Origin: Aquificaceae bacterium
GTDB taxonomy: Bacteria > Aquificota > Aquificia > Aquificales > Aquificaceae
Direction: 5' to 3'
DNA: 5,811 bases
Assembly (NCBI GenBank): GCA_015487835.1
Contig: WFOY01000250.1
Coordinates: 1 to 5,811 of the forward strand
The notes below the pieces were generated by a model. The model was not told where the DNA came from. It did not search any database and worked only from the letters and a program-made list of their open reading frames with translations. Position numbers and translations under genes: made by a program. The first letter of the stretch is position 1, and the number at the start of each line of letters is the position of its first letter. Below, in pieces: positions 5,663 through 5,811 of this stretch.

Positions 5663-5811
5663 ATGGTTTACGACCTTGCCCTCCTCTTAAGGGATTACTT
5701 CTTCGCCTTCAACGTTTTCAAGTACATAACCTTCAGGTCCTTCACGGCCATACTCCTTGCCTTCCTCATAACCCTTATGCTCTCACCAGCCTTCATAGAG
5801 AGGGTTTACAG
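5663..5811 (+). CDS. mraY: Phospho-N-acetylmuramoyl-pentapeptide transferase, N-terminal 49 codons
   Basis: Starts at ATG 5663, 3 nt after the methyltransferase stop, and is cut by the right edge. An AGGTG ribosome site lies at 5651-5655 in the end of the upstream gene. The N-terminus, with [19 protein letters not shown] near residues 16-34 and the first membrane helix ending in LSPAFIERV, matches the conserved MraY start (GFNVFxYLTFR in E. coli). The enzyme transfers phospho-MurNAc-pentapeptide from UDP to undecaprenyl phosphate, giving lipid I on the inner face of the membrane. The catalytic Asp residues lie beyond the window. mraY here is downstream of a tRNA/methyltransferase unit rather than directly after murF as in the classic dcw cluster. 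Confidence 0.95.
   Translation, partial: MVYDLALLLRDYFFAFNVFKYITFRSFTAILLAFLITLMLSPAFIERVY

Overview
The window looks like chromosomal DNA of a thermophilic bacterium of the Aquificales, most likely Aquificaceae. By eye it is about half G+C. Arg codons are mostly AGG/AGA, Ile is often ATA, and the proteins are rich in Lys, Glu and Arg. Genes are packed almost without spacers. The helicase-loader gene closely resembles what I remember of Aquifex aeolicus DnaC. The genus cannot be fixed from the sequence alone. Nothing points to a phage, an insertion sequence or CRISPR; this is a housekeeping region with a few unexplained small genes.

Left part (1-4083, minus strand): one tight five-gene transcription unit that reads right to left. 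The order is pgsA (phosphatidylglycerophosphate synthase), dnaC (helicase loader with an N-terminal zinc finger), pmbA/tldE (TldD/E family partner), a two-pass membrane protein of unknown function, and a large acidic protein that runs off the left edge. That last protein carries two copies of a degenerate response-regulator receiver-like domain. Genes overlap by 1 or 17 nt, or are separated by 1 or 11 nt.

Centre (4084-4104): only 21 bp separate the divergent start codons of pgsA (minus) and an AtpR-like gene (plus). This gap is the AT-rich tract of the region and carries -10-like boxes for both directions. Both messages are therefore probably leaderless or nearly so.

Right part (4105-5811, plus strand): an AtpR-like three-helix membrane protein, a membrane protein ending in a four-cysteine zinc ribbon, and a 52-residue Arg-rich small ORF. 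A good sigma-70 promoter (TTGAAA, 17 bp, TAAAAT) lies over the 3' end of that small ORF and drives tRNA-Ala(GGC) and tRNA-Lys(TTT). A SPOUT-type RNA methyltransferase starts 7 nt after the tRNA-Lys CCA end, and the 5' end of mraY follows 3 nt later. The pairing of tRNAs with a predicted RNA methyltransferase, and then with the first membrane step of peptidoglycan synthesis, suggests a mixed tRNA-mRNA transcription unit.

The best candidates for undescribed biology are the membrane-protein plus tandem pseudo-receiver pair at the left, and the AtpR-like plus zinc-ribbon membrane pair in the centre. Both functional proposals are inferences. There is no gene-free stretch longer than about 25 bp apart from the promoter and tRNA region.
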